Counted from the stretch's first letter, positions 33,796-44,598 are shown. The stretch: DNA of 64,000 nt from Methanosarcina acetivorans C2A (GCF_000007345.1 NC_003552.1:3968001-4032000); one strand, 5' to 3'. Made by a program: numbers and translations. Notes: generated by a model from the letters alone, not told the origin.

Positions 33796-35316
33796 TCACT
33801 GGAATCCATAAATTCCCGGGATTCTCTTCAGAAGCATGCCTTCGACTATTATCGGATTTGTCCTCTGGGCGGTAGTCAGTGCGAGATCGAGTTTGAATTC
33901 TTTTTCAGCATAAATTGTGAGAATGGCATCTCCTTTTTTGACCTGCTCTCCCATTTTCTTGTGGATTGCAACCCCGGCTCCTTTGTCATTGGGAGCTCCT
34001 GCAAGCCTGGCAATCTCAATTATCCACTTGTTGTCAAACTCAATAACATACCCGTCTGTAGAAGCATAGATGTCAGCAGTGTACTGCCCTACCTGGATAT
34101 CATCGGACTTAATGTTAGGGTCTCCGCCCTGGGCTTCAATGATCTGTTTCATCTTTTCAAGGGCTTTTCCGTTCCGGAGTGTTTCCAATGCAAGCTCTTT
34201 TCCGCGGTCCCTTGGAGCCGCTCCTCCCATCTCAAGCAGAATGCCTGCAAGGGCAGCACTTTTTTCAATAAGGCTGTTCGGGCCTTCCATGCTTTCCAGC
34301 ACTTTCATGGCTTCCCTTACTTCCAGACAGGGGCCTACTCTTCTCCCAATAGGAGACGAACCATAAGTAATGGCACACTCGACATTCATTCCAAGTCTGT
34401 GCCCGAGGTTTATAAGGTCCCTTGCCAGTTTCTGCCCCTCCTGAACCGTCGGAACCTTCGTACTCGGCCCTATGGGGATGTCCATTACCACATTTTCGGC
34501 CCCGATAGCTCCTTTTTTTGCCATGATCGAGGCAAGCATCTGGTAGTAAGGGTCAATGGACAGGGGGTATTCGACCCTGATAAGTTTGTCATCCGCAGGT
34601 GCGATGTTTGTGGCTCCTCCCCAGACAAGCGCACCTCCTACTTTCTCAGCTATCTCCTTGACTTCCTCTGAGCTGAACTCAACGGGACTGAGAACTTCCA
34701 TGAGGTCTGCAGTCCCGCCCGCACCTGTGATTGCCCTGGAACTGGTCTTGGGGATGAGAAGCCCGTTTGCAGCGACGATAGGAACAACGAGAAGGGAAAT
34801 CTTGTTCCCGGGTACCCCTCCTATCGAGTGCTTGTCCATGACAGGATGAGTGTCGAATTCGATCGTATCTCCGGTATCGATCATGGCCCTTGTCAGCCAT
34901 TCTACCTCGTCATCGGTCATCCCGTGGATATAAGAAGCTGTTATAAAAGCCGAAAGTTCGACATCACTGAGGTTTTCTTCCACGATATCGTTTACAAGTA
35001 ATTTGATCTCATCCTGAAGAACAGACTTTTTGTCCAGCATCTTCTTGATAACGCCTGAAGATTTTGAGCGTAATGCCGGAACAACTTCAACCGGCTTATC
35101 CCAGTCCTCGAAGTGCTCGTAAACTTCAGAAAAAACGCCCAGAGTACCTGGAGGAACCATATCCTCGGTTGTATCCACAATGGCAGAAATGCTCTGATGC
35201 CCACGGATGCGGACCCTATCACCCGGATTTACTCCCAGTTCCTTTGCATCGGCAACATTGAACATAACTTTGTGTTGCCCGATTTTTATATCAAAATGTT
35301 CAAGATTCAACCTCAT
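33796..35316 (-). CDS. deoA: AMP phosphorylase (archaeal thymidine-phosphorylase family)
   Basis: 506 residues. An archaeal-type N-terminal beta domain (1-85), then the nucleoside-phosphorylase core: 'KHSIGGVPGNKISLLVVP' (phosphate site), 'SSRAITGAGGTADLMEVL' (family signature) and 'RVGPCLEVREAM', with a C-terminal 'DKGAGVAIHKKMGEQVKKGD' domain. The archaeal enzyme converts AMP and phosphate into adenine and ribose 1,5-bisphosphate, feeding the RuBisCO III pathway. Full length. The promoter region 35317-35400 carries an AT-rich stretch. Confidence 0.93.
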   Translation of the reverse strand: MRLNLEHFDIKIGQHKVMFNVADAKELGVNPGDRVRIRGHQSISAIVDTTEDMVPPGTLGVFSEVYEHFEDWDKPVEVVPALRSKSSGVIKKMLDKKSVLQDEIKLLVNDIVEENLSDVELSAFITASYIHGMTDDEVEWLTRAMIDTGDTIEFDTHPVMDKHSIGGVPGNKISLLVVPIVAANGLLIPKTSSRAITGAGGTADLMEVLSPVEFSSEEVKEIAEKVGGALVWGGATNIAPADDKLIRVEYPLSIDPYYQMLASIMAKKGAIGAENVVMDIPIGPSTKVPTVQEGQKLARDLINLGHRLGMNVECAITYGSSPIGRRVGPCLEVREAMKVLESMEGPNSLIEKSAALAGILLEMGGAAPRDRGKELALETLRNGKALEKMKQIIEAQGGDPNIKSDDIQVGQYTADIYASTDGYVIEFDNKWIIEIARLAGAPNDKGAGVAIHKKMGEQVKKGDAILTIYAEKEFKLDLALTTAQRTNPIIVEGMLLKRIPGIYGFQ

Positions 35317-35750
35317 CGACTAAACACCTTCTTTTTCATTCTCAATATGATTGTGACCTTGTCATTGTAATTTATTTCGCCTGAATTAGCCATCTATTTA
35401 TTTTAGACAGGGTGCTTGCAGATGGCCTGAAAGAAAGATTTGGAATAATCAGAATGGTCGGGATAATAGCAAGCATAGAGAAGGTAATGGAATTAATATA
35501 GCCCAGATATTAAACTGAAGTGACATATTAACCTTTACACTAATTTAAGTGGCTCTTAAGTGGCTCCGTAAAACTCCATTCCGGGAGGGAAGAGAGTCTC
35601 GGGAAAAAAACATCAGGAGAAATATAAATAAAAAATATTGAAGAAAATACTAAAGGAAGAAAGTTCAGTAAGAAAACATTAAAGAAAAAAGGTTCGGAGA
35701 GAAAAACATTGAAGAAAAAAGGTTCGGAGAGAAAAACATTGAAAAAAATT
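35317..35750. other. Intergenic with purine-rich direct repeats
   Basis: No gene. 35317-35400 is the promoter side of the AMP phosphorylase gene. 35580-35750 is purine-rich, and the words 'gaaaaaaggttcggagag' and 'aaaaacattgaa' recur two to three times just downstream of the transporter's stop codon. Confidence 0.5.
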
Positions 35751-36626
35751 TCACTTTCGTTCCTGTACCATTACAACTGCCACAAGTACGAGCAGAACCC
35801 CTGCTACCTGCCAGCCTGTCAGTATTTCCCTGAAAATGAAAAAACCTGCAAGGGTGCCCACAACAGGTTCGATGGTTGCTACTATGGATGCCCTGCTTGA
35901 CTCGACTTCTTCAAGTCCTTTTGTGTAAAGCAGATAGGCAAGTACGGTGGGAAAAAAACCCAGTCCTGCGAGGTAGACCCAGAAAGCCCCTATGGAAAAA
36001 GCCCCTGCAGAATTTTCGAAGTTGCCGAGAGGCAGAAGGGCAAGGCTTGCAAAAATGAAGGTATACGCTGCAATCGTCATGGTATGGTACTTTTCAAGAG
36101 CAGCTTTTCCGAAAATGCTGTAGAGGGCATATCCAAAGCCTGCCCCCAACCCTGTGAGAAGCCCTGACCATGAAAGGGTAAGAGAATCCCCTATCCCTGG
36201 AAGATAACCAGCCACAAAAGCGCACCCCACAAGGGTTAACCCCAGAGAAAAAAGTTTTTTTACACCCAGGTTTTCCCCGAAGAAAACCCTGGAAAGGACT
36301 GCAACAAATGCCGGAGCCGTATAAAGCAAAGTAACGGCAATTGCAATCGAAGTTTCCCTGATTGTGGTAAAATAGCAGAGGTTAAAGAAAGCAAGGCTGA
36401 AGATGCCTGTCCCCACAAAATAAAGGGAATCCCTAATCCTTATTTTCAGTAGTTCCGGCCTGGTAAAAAGAAGATACACAAGCATTAGAACAGCCGCTGA
36501 TAAAACCCTGAGAGTCACAACCTGAAGCGGGGAAAATCCGAAACCATAAAAGCCTCGAACAAAAATACCAATCGTACCCCACAGGACAGCCCCTGCAGCA
36601 ATCAATAAATATGCCCGTTTTTGCAT
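35751..36626 (-). CDS. EamA (DMT superfamily) transporter
   Basis: 291 residues with ten predicted helices in two EamA repeats. It starts with 'LLIAAGAVLWGTIGIF' and ends with 'VVGTLAGFFIFREILTGWQVAGVLLVL', the second-repeat signature with Pro/Glu words ('EPVVG'). Typically exports or exchanges small metabolites such as amino acids; the substrate is not readable. Membrane protein. Monocistronic, with the purine-rich segment at its 3' end. Confidence 0.9.
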   Translation of the reverse strand: MQKRAYLLIAAGAVLWGTIGIFVRGFYGFGFSPLQVVTLRVLSAAVLMLVYLLFTRPELLKIRIRDSLYFVGTGIFSLAFFNLCYFTTIRETSIAIAVTLLYTAPAFVAVLSRVFFGENLGVKKLFSLGLTLVGCAFVAGYLPGIGDSLTLSWSGLLTGLGAGFGYALYSIFGKAALEKYHTMTIAAYTFIFASLALLPLGNFENSAGAFSIGAFWVYLAGLGFFPTVLAYLLYTKGLEEVESSRASIVATIEPVVGTLAGFFIFREILTGWQVAGVLLVLVAVVMVQERK

Positions 36627-36846
36627 CTCATAACCTTCTTTTTCCAGATCTTCAATTTAGTGTACTTTAACAAGGGTTTACTATTACCCGGGTTTACTAT
36701 TTCTAGTCTTGTAATTCATTCTTTCCTAACTTTCAACCATTGTACCCGGAAGACAAAGTACATAGACTGTATCACTCGGGATGCGCTTCGGGCTTCAAGC
36801 CTCTATATCTGTATCCCCTGCCTTCACAGATAGTACATATGCTCAG

Positions 36847-37030
36847 CTAATTACCGCAAATTAGTATGCCTGAGCGAAGCTCACTTTTCCAATAATAGTC
36901 TGCTTGAGCGAAACTCACTTTTCCAATAATAGTCTGCTTGAGCGGAGCGAAACAGACCGCGCACTGCAGAGTCGCAACTCTGCCGAAATAGACAGCGCAC
37001 TGCAGAGCCGCAACTCTGCTGGCGCAACTA
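36847..37030. repeat. Interspersed repeat with two 36-bp hairpin units
   Basis: Several 'agtctgcttgagcg' words lead into two 36-bp units ('cgaaacagaccgcgcactgc' plus 'agagtcgcaactctgc'; 36948-37019), each able to fold into a 'gcagag...ctctgc' hairpin. The same family is at 42630-42866 and, inverted, at 57046-57215. Confidence 0.85.
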
Positions 37031-37100
37031 TACAAAAGTAAGGATAAAAAATAGATAAAAAAGGGTCCATTAATAAAAATAAACATGGACTTAAATGCAG

Positions 37101-37310
37101 TTATTTGTACTTATATATAGAAACAAGACCCCTGGCAACAGCTATTGAAATTATGGATATCAATACTGCAGTTAAGAGAACCATGAAAAGATTTTCCTGT
37201 TCAGCAAACTGGAACATAAAATAAAAGAGAATAACACTCAACACTACTCCAACAAGCAGCAGGACTGCTGCCGGTCCTCCCAAAATCTTCTCGGTATCCT
37301 TCTTGCTCAT
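37101..37310 (-). CDS. Small two-helix membrane protein
   Basis: 69 residues with two hydrophobic helices ('AAVLLLVGVVLSVILFYFMF' and 'FMVLLTAVLISIISIAVA') and a Lys-rich start 'SKKDTEKILGG'. Plausible real gene by its regular topology; no family recognised. Confidence 0.55.
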   Translation of the reverse strand: MSKKDTEKILGGPAAVLLLVGVVLSVILFYFMFQFAEQENLFMVLLTAVLISIISIAVARGLVSIYKYK

Positions 37311-38354
37311 ACAGACAGTCTCTCCTGAGATAGTTCACCAGCAAATTCTCTTAGCTTAAGAATGCCGATTCTCAGGATATTATAAGAGAATCGGTTATCG
37401 AATTATATGCTTAAAGTATGTACAGCCTTCTAAGCTCCAAATAAATTTATAGTTTTTGATTTCGAAAAACGTGATACCCTCAGAAGAACCTGTTTTTCGC
37501 TTCAAGAGTCTTGCTTCAAGAGTTTCGCTTCCCGAGTTTTGCTTCTGGATCATGGGAAATCGAAGATTTTCTGGGAGTTGCGATGCAATCGAAACAGCAC
37601 GAGATCCTTTTCACTATTTTCGCTCGCTCAAGCGGACTATACTTGATAGGTTTTAGCAGTAAACTTCGCTCAGAGGGCTAATTTATGAGTTATAAAGAAC
37701 TATTTCTTTGACCCACATACAACCTTATTCGTCATCTTGTGTCGTTCTTGCCAAGCTCGACTTAGGAAGGCGGTCTTTCCAAAACGCATATGAAATTCTT
37801 CAAATAACAGGCACAAAGTAATAAAAGTACTTTTCAAATCAAGTACTTTCATGCCAAAAGGCGAATTAAGACCCTAATTTGACAGATTCTGCTAATTAAT
37901 ACAGTATTTTCTTACACAAAACACATTGCATTGACACACTACATTTTAGTAAATTAAAAAATGTCCAAAAATCATAAGATGCAAGACAAAACTTTGAATT
38001 GTATTAAGAAAACAGAAGCATGAAGCCCATTTCAACATTACAAAATGTGTGCTTCTGTCAAATTTGTGTTAAGAAGAAGAAAGAAGAGAAAATAAAAGCT
38101 ATAAGATGAAAGTGACATGAAAAGAGCAATCACTATATGAAATCGAAAAAAAATCGGCACGCGTACAAAAAAAGAATTAAGCACGCATTAAAAGCACTGT
38201 TTTTACCATATTTTTCACGACAGACGGACGCATCATTCTTGACAAGGGACTACATAGCCTGAAGATGCCGTATGCAAAGCTTCTGGAATTATACCAACTA
38301 ATCAATCAGAAATCATTCAATTATTCGAAAATAAGTGATTGGAAAATTAAGTTT
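37311..38354. other. Long intergenic region with degraded repeats
   Basis: No gene supported. It holds a decayed member of the 'gcttgagcg' repeat (about 37610-37690), a short palindromic repeat (37781-37855, related to 50051-50098 and 61211-61276), and a possible 189-bp MITE-like segment bounded by the 10-bp inverted pair 'aatttgacag' (37876-37885 and 38055-38064). Confidence 0.55.
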
Positions 38355-38597
38355 TCAGAGAAACTCAAGGCAAAGGCATACGTAATATTCTCTTGCAACC
38401 TTTTTTAACCAGTCTGGGACTACGCAGTATCTGTCAACAACAAGCTCGTTCAGGTAGTAGAGAGACTCTTCAGATTTTAATTCGCTGAGCCTCTTTACAG
38501 CGGTCCTTCTCGACCAAGCAGATCGCTCTTCGTCAAGGGCTTCTAGATAAAGCTGGTATTCTTTGCTATCGTCCATTATAGTAAAATTATCTACCAA
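38355..38597 (-). CDS. Short HEAT-repeat-like protein or fragment
   Basis: 80 residues (73 from the internal ATG at 38576). The segment 'SRRTAVKRLSELKSEESLYYLNELV' looks like one HEAT-type helical repeat. Too short for a full HEAT protein, so it may be a fragment. No clear site; surroundings are decayed. Confidence 0.45.
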   Translation of the reverse strand: MVDNFTIMDDSKEYQLYLEALDEERSAWSRRTAVKRLSELKSEESLYYLNELVVDRYCVVPDWLKKVAREYYVCLCLEFL

Positions 38598-39725
38598 AGA
38601 ATATAAATATTTGTATCCGGTGTCTGGAGCAGCGATATCCAGGAGCTCTTCAAGAGACTTTAAGGGGATATGGGTGTATCTTTCGACTGGTGGGACATTT
38701 ATAGGACCAATAGAGGAAGTATCCGGATGGAGGTATCCGATAATTGACGCTGACAGCCTGGGAACTCAGAGCATAAAAGGTAAGAATTTCTGATTCCAGG
38801 GGTCTGGGACCGAGAATCCGTTCTCAAATGTTAACTTTGTGCTACAGGTTTAGAACACAAATATACATAGCACAAATATACATCCTGCTTTCGGCAGGTA
38901 ACTTGTTTTTTTCGTAATATTTTTACTGATAGCGTTTTTGCTAGAAAACACATTATTCCTGATACTAGACATTATTGCAAAAACGACTCATTGTTTATAT
39001 ATGCCGTGAGATTTGGGTCATATGTTAACCAGTTTTGAACCCAACATATATTACATAATGTTTGAAAAACGCCATCATTAAAAATACTTAAAATCTAATG
39101 TCGACCTGCCGACTATAGGATACATAGCACAAATTCAATTTCAGAAATTCGGTTCCAAGAAAGGTGGATTCGGTAAGGAAAAATAGGAAAAAAGAATTCC
39201 CATGCAGTGATCAGTTGCTGAGAATTCATGCACAAGGTCTTTTTGTTCGCTATTGTTCGCTATGCTTACGAAGTAAGTAATCATTCGTCAAAAAAGATAT
39301 ATAATTACCGGGATTGAAATTTTAATCCGGCTGACATATTGTCTCGCGTTGAAATGTTTAATGCAAACAATTATTTTAAGGCAACCACCAATTTTTTTGC
39401 ATTCAAAAACTATTTTGAATGAATGGCTGAAAAAAAGCTGAAAAAGGGCAAAAAGTACTAATTAAACAGACAGTTTTCCGTGCGTAGAACATACCTGTTC
39501 AACTATACTTATCTGCGCAGTCATACCAATATGTATTCATATATACTTATCTATGCTCCTTATTTTACATGAGGTTTCATTTTGTACTCAGGTCTTACCG
39601 GCACTCGTTATTACCTTTTTCATTTCATGCTTCCATACCTATTGTTCTAACGGAGGCCGGATTATCAGGCTTTATTTCCTGCAGGTTATATCCCTTCGAA
39701 CATCCAGATCAGAACTCCGGAAGTT
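38598..39725. other. Long intergenic region, no supported gene
   Basis: An open + frame at 38563-38793 has no domain or site. The rest is AT-rich with TATA-like words. Multiple short reading frames run through both strands near 39550-39780, inside the 3' end of the permease region, and look non-coding. Confidence 0.45.
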
Positions 39726-40904
39726 TTACCTTGTGCTTATTGATTTCACAGGGTCCAGTTTTGCCGCCTGCCGCGCAGGATAAACTCCGGTAATCAGGTT
39801 CAACAAAAAAACGGCGGCAATAATTAAAACGATGTCCTGAGCGCGGACAACAATCGGGATAAAGGAAATACCACCGTAGACATCCGAAGAAGCTGCCGGG
39901 ATTTCATACCCGCCTATAGCCAGGGATATAAGAACTCCTGCAAAGGTACCGAAAAGGGCACCCAGCAGGCCCAGAATCCCACTCTGGAGGATGAAAATCT
40001 TCTGGATACTTGAGACAGGGGCTCCCATAGCACGGAGCATGCCTATCTGACCCGTTGCCCCGATAACCGAAAGGTTCAGGGTACTGACCACTCCAAAAGA
40101 GGCTATGACGATAATAAGCCCGTAAACGACATTGTTTGAAGTGCTTTCGATAGCAATGGTACGGAGGATTGCAGGGTTTGTCTCGGTCCAGCCTTTTGCC
40201 TCATAACCGGTTTTCCCGATCTCGGCTGCGACTTCCCGATCCATGTTAAAATCCTGGAGCCGGACTGAGATGCCATTAACCACATCCGGAACATCGTAAA
40301 ATTCCTGAGCAGTATCCAGAGAGGTGTAAGCAAGGGATTCGTCCAGAGGAGAGCCTGTATGGAAGATCCCTACAACTCGAAGTGAAAGGGGATTTGCATT
40401 CGGAAAAGACACATCTATGGAGTCCCCCACGTTGACTTCAAGTTTTTCCGCCAGCTTTGAGCCTATAACCACTGTATTTACAGAAAACTCGAGCTCACGG
40501 AAATTACCTTCAACCATATCTGCTTCAATCGAACTGATTTCATCTTCCCGTAAAGGGATCACACCTTTGAGCTCGGCATTGAGGGAGTTATCCTTGAACC
40601 TGAAAGAAGCCTGCCCGGTAAGAAAAGGAGAAACTGCAGTGACCTCTTCGATAGAACTTATCTCTTCCATGAGTGTCCCGTAGAGATAGATGTAATCTTC
40701 ACCTTCCTGCGGAGAGACCGAGACTTGAGGGAGTTTGTCGACGGTAGTGTCGTAAAGCTCCTCGGTAAAACCCACCATTAGCGCCTGGGAAATCGTGAGT
40801 ACCATCACAGCAAGGGCTATTGCACCTACCGAAAGAAGAGTCTGGAATTTTCTTGCCCGGATCTGCCTGAGGGCGATAAAGAGTTCATAACGCATGGGGT
40901 TCAC
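39726..40904 (-). CDS. ABC transporter permease, MacB/FtsX type
   Basis: 392 residues: helix 1 at 20-45 ('LLSVGAIALAVMVLTISQAL'), a large extracellular MacB-like domain (45-265), then three C-terminal helices with the FtsX motif ('GILGLLGALFGTFAGVLISLAI'). The usual partner is an ATP-binding subunit; none is next to it. The C-terminal 'YPARQAAKLDPVKSIS' fits the family. It lies 106 nt downstream of a PGF-anchored secreted protein on the same strand, probably one operon. Possibly a membrane-stress or lipoprotein-release-like exporter. Confidence 0.85.
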   Translation of the reverse strand: MNPMRYELFIALRQIRARKFQTLLSVGAIALAVMVLTISQALMVGFTEELYDTTVDKLPQVSVSPQEGEDYIYLYGTLMEEISSIEEVTAVSPFLTGQASFRFKDNSLNAELKGVIPLREDEISSIEADMVEGNFRELEFSVNTVVIGSKLAEKLEVNVGDSIDVSFPNANPLSLRVVGIFHTGSPLDESLAYTSLDTAQEFYDVPDVVNGISVRLQDFNMDREVAAEIGKTGYEAKGWTETNPAILRTIAIESTSNNVVYGLIIVIASFGVVSTLNLSVIGATGQIGMLRAMGAPVSSIQKIFILQSGILGLLGALFGTFAGVLISLAIGGYEIPAASSDVYGGISFIPIVVRAQDIVLIIAAVFLLNLITGVYPARQAAKLDPVKSISTR

Positions 40905-41010
40905 GGCTTTTGAACTTTACTTGGATTTTTTCCTATCCGGATGTTTACTGTCCAGATTGCTTGCTGTCCAGATTGTTTCTTATCTGTTCAATGTTTTCAC
41001 ACAAAAGGAT

Positions 41011-42162
41011 TTAATGCAGCTTTTTGAAAAGGGCTAAAGCCACTGCAAGCCCTGCAACTCCGGCAGCAACTGAAAAGCCAGGGATTCCGTTTTCATCATT
41101 TTCTCCTGAGCTTTCATTTCCTGCACCAGGAATTGCTGCACTTGCATTGGAGGGAGAAAGGTCAGACTCAATAATGGTTTCCCTGCGTTCGATAACATCT
41201 CCATTGTTGCCGAGAAGTTCGATTTCAAGCCTGTAGACTCCTGACGTAAGCCTTTCTGTCCAGGCGACCTCAACCGTCTCGTCATCATCAGTCAGCAGTA
41301 CGGGAACTTTTTCCCGGACGGACTCGACAAACACGGAACTGCCATTACCTGAATTTTCCTGCAGTTCATATACGGAAAAAACAAGGTTTCCTTCAAAAGG
41401 CACCTGGGAACGCCCTAAAACCGTTGCACTTGCTCCGGTTTCATCTTCATAGATGTCAGTTATCTCTGCATCATCTATGGCTGTGAAATTCTCTGCTGAT
41501 GCAATAAAGTCTCTCATGGGGGAATATATCTGAATCTTCACTCTTCCTGTATACTCTTTATTGTTTTCGAGGAGAGTCCCCCAGGAGGCAGAAAAGGCTT
41601 CCGGAACACTGGTAAGGGATGCTTTTTCGGTTTTTGTGCTGTAAAGCACATCATGTCCGTCTACAAGCATATATTCGATATCAAAAAGTGAAGCCTGGTT
41701 GGGAGAGAGCGCAACAGTGATGCCTTCGGAATTGGGAACAAGATCATCTACCTGAAGTCTGGAAGCGGAGTTGCTGCCGTAAACAAAGTCATATTCCGAT
41801 TCCGAAAGTGCTTTTCCCTGATCAAGAAGCCTTGCCCTTATAGTATAAGCCCCACGTTCGGCATTTTTGACATCCCATAAGCCGACTTTTATGACCCTCG
41901 TGTTCGCAGGAAAACTTCCGGTTGGGAATGTCTGTGTGGCAATGACCTCTTCATCCCCTCTGGTCGGCCTGACCAGAGAGACCTCAAGGGTCAGATCCTC
42001 TTCCGGCTGGTTTGAGTAGAGTGTCACATCATAGGACTCGAGGTCACTGAAGAGTTCGGTTATTCGGATCTGGCGTGTTCCGTCGACCTGAGAAGTATCT
42101 GCTGCAGAGGCCTGGAAGACCGGTACAAGAAATAAAACAAGTAAGAAAAACAAGGCTTTCAT
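41011..42162 (-). CDS. Secreted protein with PGF-CTERM-like archaeosortase signal
   Basis: 383 residues from ATG 42162 (GGGGAA site; the longer opening to 42189 adds nine residues). Signal peptide 'MKALFFLLVLFLVPVFQASA'. Long beta-rich extracellular part with no known domain. A Gly/Asn/Glu-rich linker precedes the C-terminal 'IPGFSVAAGVAGLAVALALF' plus 'KKLH', a Pro-Gly-Phe-type sorting signal. Such proteins are cut by archaeosortase and attached to lipid at the cell surface. Likely translated with the downstream MacB-type permease. Confidence 0.85.
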   Translation of the reverse strand: MKALFFLLVLFLVPVFQASAADTSQVDGTRQIRITELFSDLESYDVTLYSNQPEEDLTLEVSLVRPTRGDEEVIATQTFPTGSFPANTRVIKVGLWDVKNAERGAYTIRARLLDQGKALSESEYDFVYGSNSASRLQVDDLVPNSEGITVALSPNQASLFDIEYMLVDGHDVLYSTKTEKASLTSVPEAFSASWGTLLENNKEYTGRVKIQIYSPMRDFIASAENFTAIDDAEITDIYEDETGASATVLGRSQVPFEGNLVFSVYELQENSGNGSSVFVESVREKVPVLLTDDDETVEVAWTERLTSGVYRLEIELLGNNGDVIERRETIIESDLSPSNASAAIPGAGNESSGENDENGIPGFSVAAGVAGLAVALALFKKLH

Positions 42163-42189
42163 GGTCTTTTTTCCCCTATTCGTTAACAA

Positions 42190-43131
42190 AAAGATTGTTC
42201 TGATCTTATTTAAAAGAAGTGCAGCAGGAAAAACAATCTATTTCCTCCTTCCAGATTACAGGTGGTTCCTGACTAACTGCTGATATGTTCCGGTACCCAA
42301 AGGGAATCTTTCATTTTTCTCACCCTTCACCGCACCGGGCTTGAGCAGGCCAGCCATTCAGACAAATACTTTGCTTAACCCGGAAACTGTTTTTCAATTA
42401 ACAGTAAATACAAAAGCCTCCACCAGCCTGTCTGGAAGTCCTGCAAAAAGAGACGGAAAAACAGATTTGAAAGAAAAATAATACCCAAATAACTGCCGGT
42501 TTGATCGGTTAGGTTCTCGTTTTAATTCAATAGAGTCCTCAATTGTCATTATTTTTGCCTCTTCCTTTTTCTTTAAGTTTTTCTGGGAAATACTGCTTTC
42601 CTGTGTTGAGAATCTGATAATTGTTAAACTAGTCCTCTTGAGCGAAACTAACTGCAAAAACCCATCAAGTAGTCCGCTTGAGCGAAGTTCACTTCTTAAC
42701 CCATCAGTCTGCTTGAGCGGAGCGAAACAGACCGCGCACTGCAGAGTCGCAACTCTGCCGAAACAGACCGCGCACTGCAGAGTCGCAACTCTGCCGAAAC
42801 AGACCGCGCACTGCAGAGCCGCAACTCTGCCGAAACAGACCGCGCACTGCAGAGCCGCAACTCTGCTGGCGCAACTCCGCCAATTAAGGTTGAGAAGATA
42901 AAATACTGGAGGAAATAAAGATTTTTTTGAATTAAATAAACAAAACCTGCAATGAATCCGAAAGTATTTATTCTATAGTTGAAGTATAAGATGACAATTA
43001 TTAAATCTAAACAAGTTTACTTGATTTGCCGCTCTGAGAACAAAAACATCAGTGCCGTTATCACTGAAATTTTTAGCTTTACCTGAAAAACTTTACCTGA
43101 AATATAGAAAATACGTGTTCGAGCAGAAGGT
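42190..43131. other. Intergenic with the largest copy of the 36-bp hairpin repeat
   Basis: No gene supported. The repeat array is listed separately. A leftward open frame at 42394-42657 has no features. 42900-43131 is the AT-rich promoter side of the cobyric acid synthase gene. Confidence 0.5.
42630..42866. repeat. 36-bp hairpin repeat, four tandem units
   Basis: Leading 'gtccgcttgagcgaag' words are followed by exactly four 36-bp units (42723-42866) that differ only at one position in the middle (agagtcgc or agagccgc). Each unit holds a 'gcagag...ctctgc' stem. There is no spacer between units, so this is not a CRISPR. Related loci are at 36847-37030 and 57046-57215. Confidence 0.92.
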
Positions 43132-44598
43132 ATGGTAAAAATGGAGAAGAAAAGCCTCTTAATCCTGGGAACCGCCTCTCATGTTGGAAAAAGTTCAGTC
43201 GTGACTGCCATATGCAGGATACTGTCCAGAAACTACAGGGTTGCCCCCTTCAAGGCTCAGAACATGAGCCTGAATTCCTGGATCACAAAAGACGGAAAGG
43301 AAATCGGGATTGCACAGGCAATCCAGGCAAAAGCCGCAGGCACCGAACCCACTGCAGACATGAATCCTGTCCTCCTCAAGCCCAAAGGAGACTGTGTTTC
43401 CCAAGTAATCCTGCTGGGCGAACCCTATGCTGACAAGAGTGCAGGCCAGTATTATGACTCCATTGAAGAGATGAACGGGGTACTTGAAGGGGCTCTGGAA
43501 AGGCTCTGGAAGGAACACGACATCATTGTTATGGAAGGGGCCGGAGGGGCTGCAGAGATCAATCTCTATGAAAGGGATGTCGTAAATGTAGGGACTGCAA
43601 GGCTTACCCAGGCTCCCATAATCCTTGTAGGAGATATTGAAAGGGGAGGTGTGTTTGCAAGCCTTTACGGCACTGTTGCCCTTCTGCCTGAAGATGTAAA
43701 GAAAAATGTCAAAGGGTTTATAATCAACAAATTCAGGGGCGATCCTGAAATCCTAAAACCCGGACTCAAGCAGCTTGAGGAAATAACCGGAATCCCTGTG
43801 CTCGGGGTCTTACCTCACTTCAAGCTCCGCATCCCTTCCGAAGATTCGGTCTCCCTCGGGGATAAAGAAGGGGCAAAGAACGAAAAAGAAGTTGAAATCG
43901 CAGTAATTCGCCTTCCAAGAATCTCAAATTTTACGGATTTCGAACCCCTTGAGGGACTTGTAAAGGTCCACTATGTGGACATTGACGAAGACCTCGGAAA
44001 CCCTGATGCTATCATGATTCCCGGAACAAAGAACACGATCAACGACCTTCTTGACCTCAGGGCAAGTGGAATGGACAAAAAAATCCAGGCTTTCAAAGGA
44101 AAAATCCCGATTTTTGGGATCTGTGGTGGCTACCAGATGCTTGGCAGGACTATCTTTGACTCGGGTGTGGAAAACGGCGTCGAAGCAGAGTTTGAGGGCC
44201 TCAGGCTCCTGGATATAGGGACAAAGTTCGGAGAGTATAAAAAGAGAACAATCCAGGTAACGAAAAAAGTTAACGGTTATGGGCCTATCCTGAAATCCAT
44301 AGACGGGGAAGATATAAAGGGTTATGAGATTCACATGGGCGTTACGGATTCGAATCGGACTGTTTTCGGAGATGATGGCGCCATTGATGAAGAAGGCCTG
44401 GTGATCGGCACGTATCTTCACGGGCTCTTTGATAACGAAAATATAAGAAATGCCCTTGTCCGGTACCTCTGTGAGAAAAAGGGGCTTGAGTACAGGCCTG
44501 AAGAGATCATAAGCGAAAACGATGCCTATGAAGAACTTGCAAATAGGTTTGAGCAAAATATTGATATGGAAAAGCTCTACGAGATTGCAGGGATCTGA
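43132..44598 (+). CDS. cobQ: Cobyric acid synthase, CobQ/CbiP
   Basis: 488 residues. The N-terminal dethiobiotin-synthetase-like P-loop domain has 'LGTASHVGKSSVVTA'. The C-terminal glutamine amidotransferase has the catalytic Cys in 'GICGGYQMLG' and His in 'GTYLHGLFDNE'. It performs the amidation of adenosylcobyrinic acid a,c-diamide side chains in cobalamin (and related corrinoid) synthesis, important for methylotrophic methanogens. ATG 43132, or ATG 43141 with a comparable site. Monocistronic in this window. Confidence 0.96.
   Translation: MVKMEKKSLLILGTASHVGKSSVVTAICRILSRNYRVAPFKAQNMSLNSWITKDGKEIGIAQAIQAKAAGTEPTADMNPVLLKPKGDCVSQVILLGEPYADKSAGQYYDSIEEMNGVLEGALERLWKEHDIIVMEGAGGAAEINLYERDVVNVGTARLTQAPIILVGDIERGGVFASLYGTVALLPEDVKKNVKGFIINKFRGDPEILKPGLKQLEEITGIPVLGVLPHFKLRIPSEDSVSLGDKEGAKNEKEVEIAVIRLPRISNFTDFEPLEGLVKVHYVDIDEDLGNPDAIMIPGTKNTINDLLDLRASGMDKKIQAFKGKIPIFGICGGYQMLGRTIFDSGVENGVEAEFEGLRLLDIGTKFGEYKKRTIQVTKKVNGYGPILKSIDGEDIKGYEIHMGVTDSNRTVFGDDGAIDEEGLVIGTYLHGLFDNENIRNALVRYLCEKKGLEYRPEEIISENDAYEELANRFEQNIDMEKLYEIAGI

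Noticed and set aside
42723-42866. Possible CRISPR array
   Set aside because: Four 36-bp units are directly adjacent with no spacers, and no cas gene is near.
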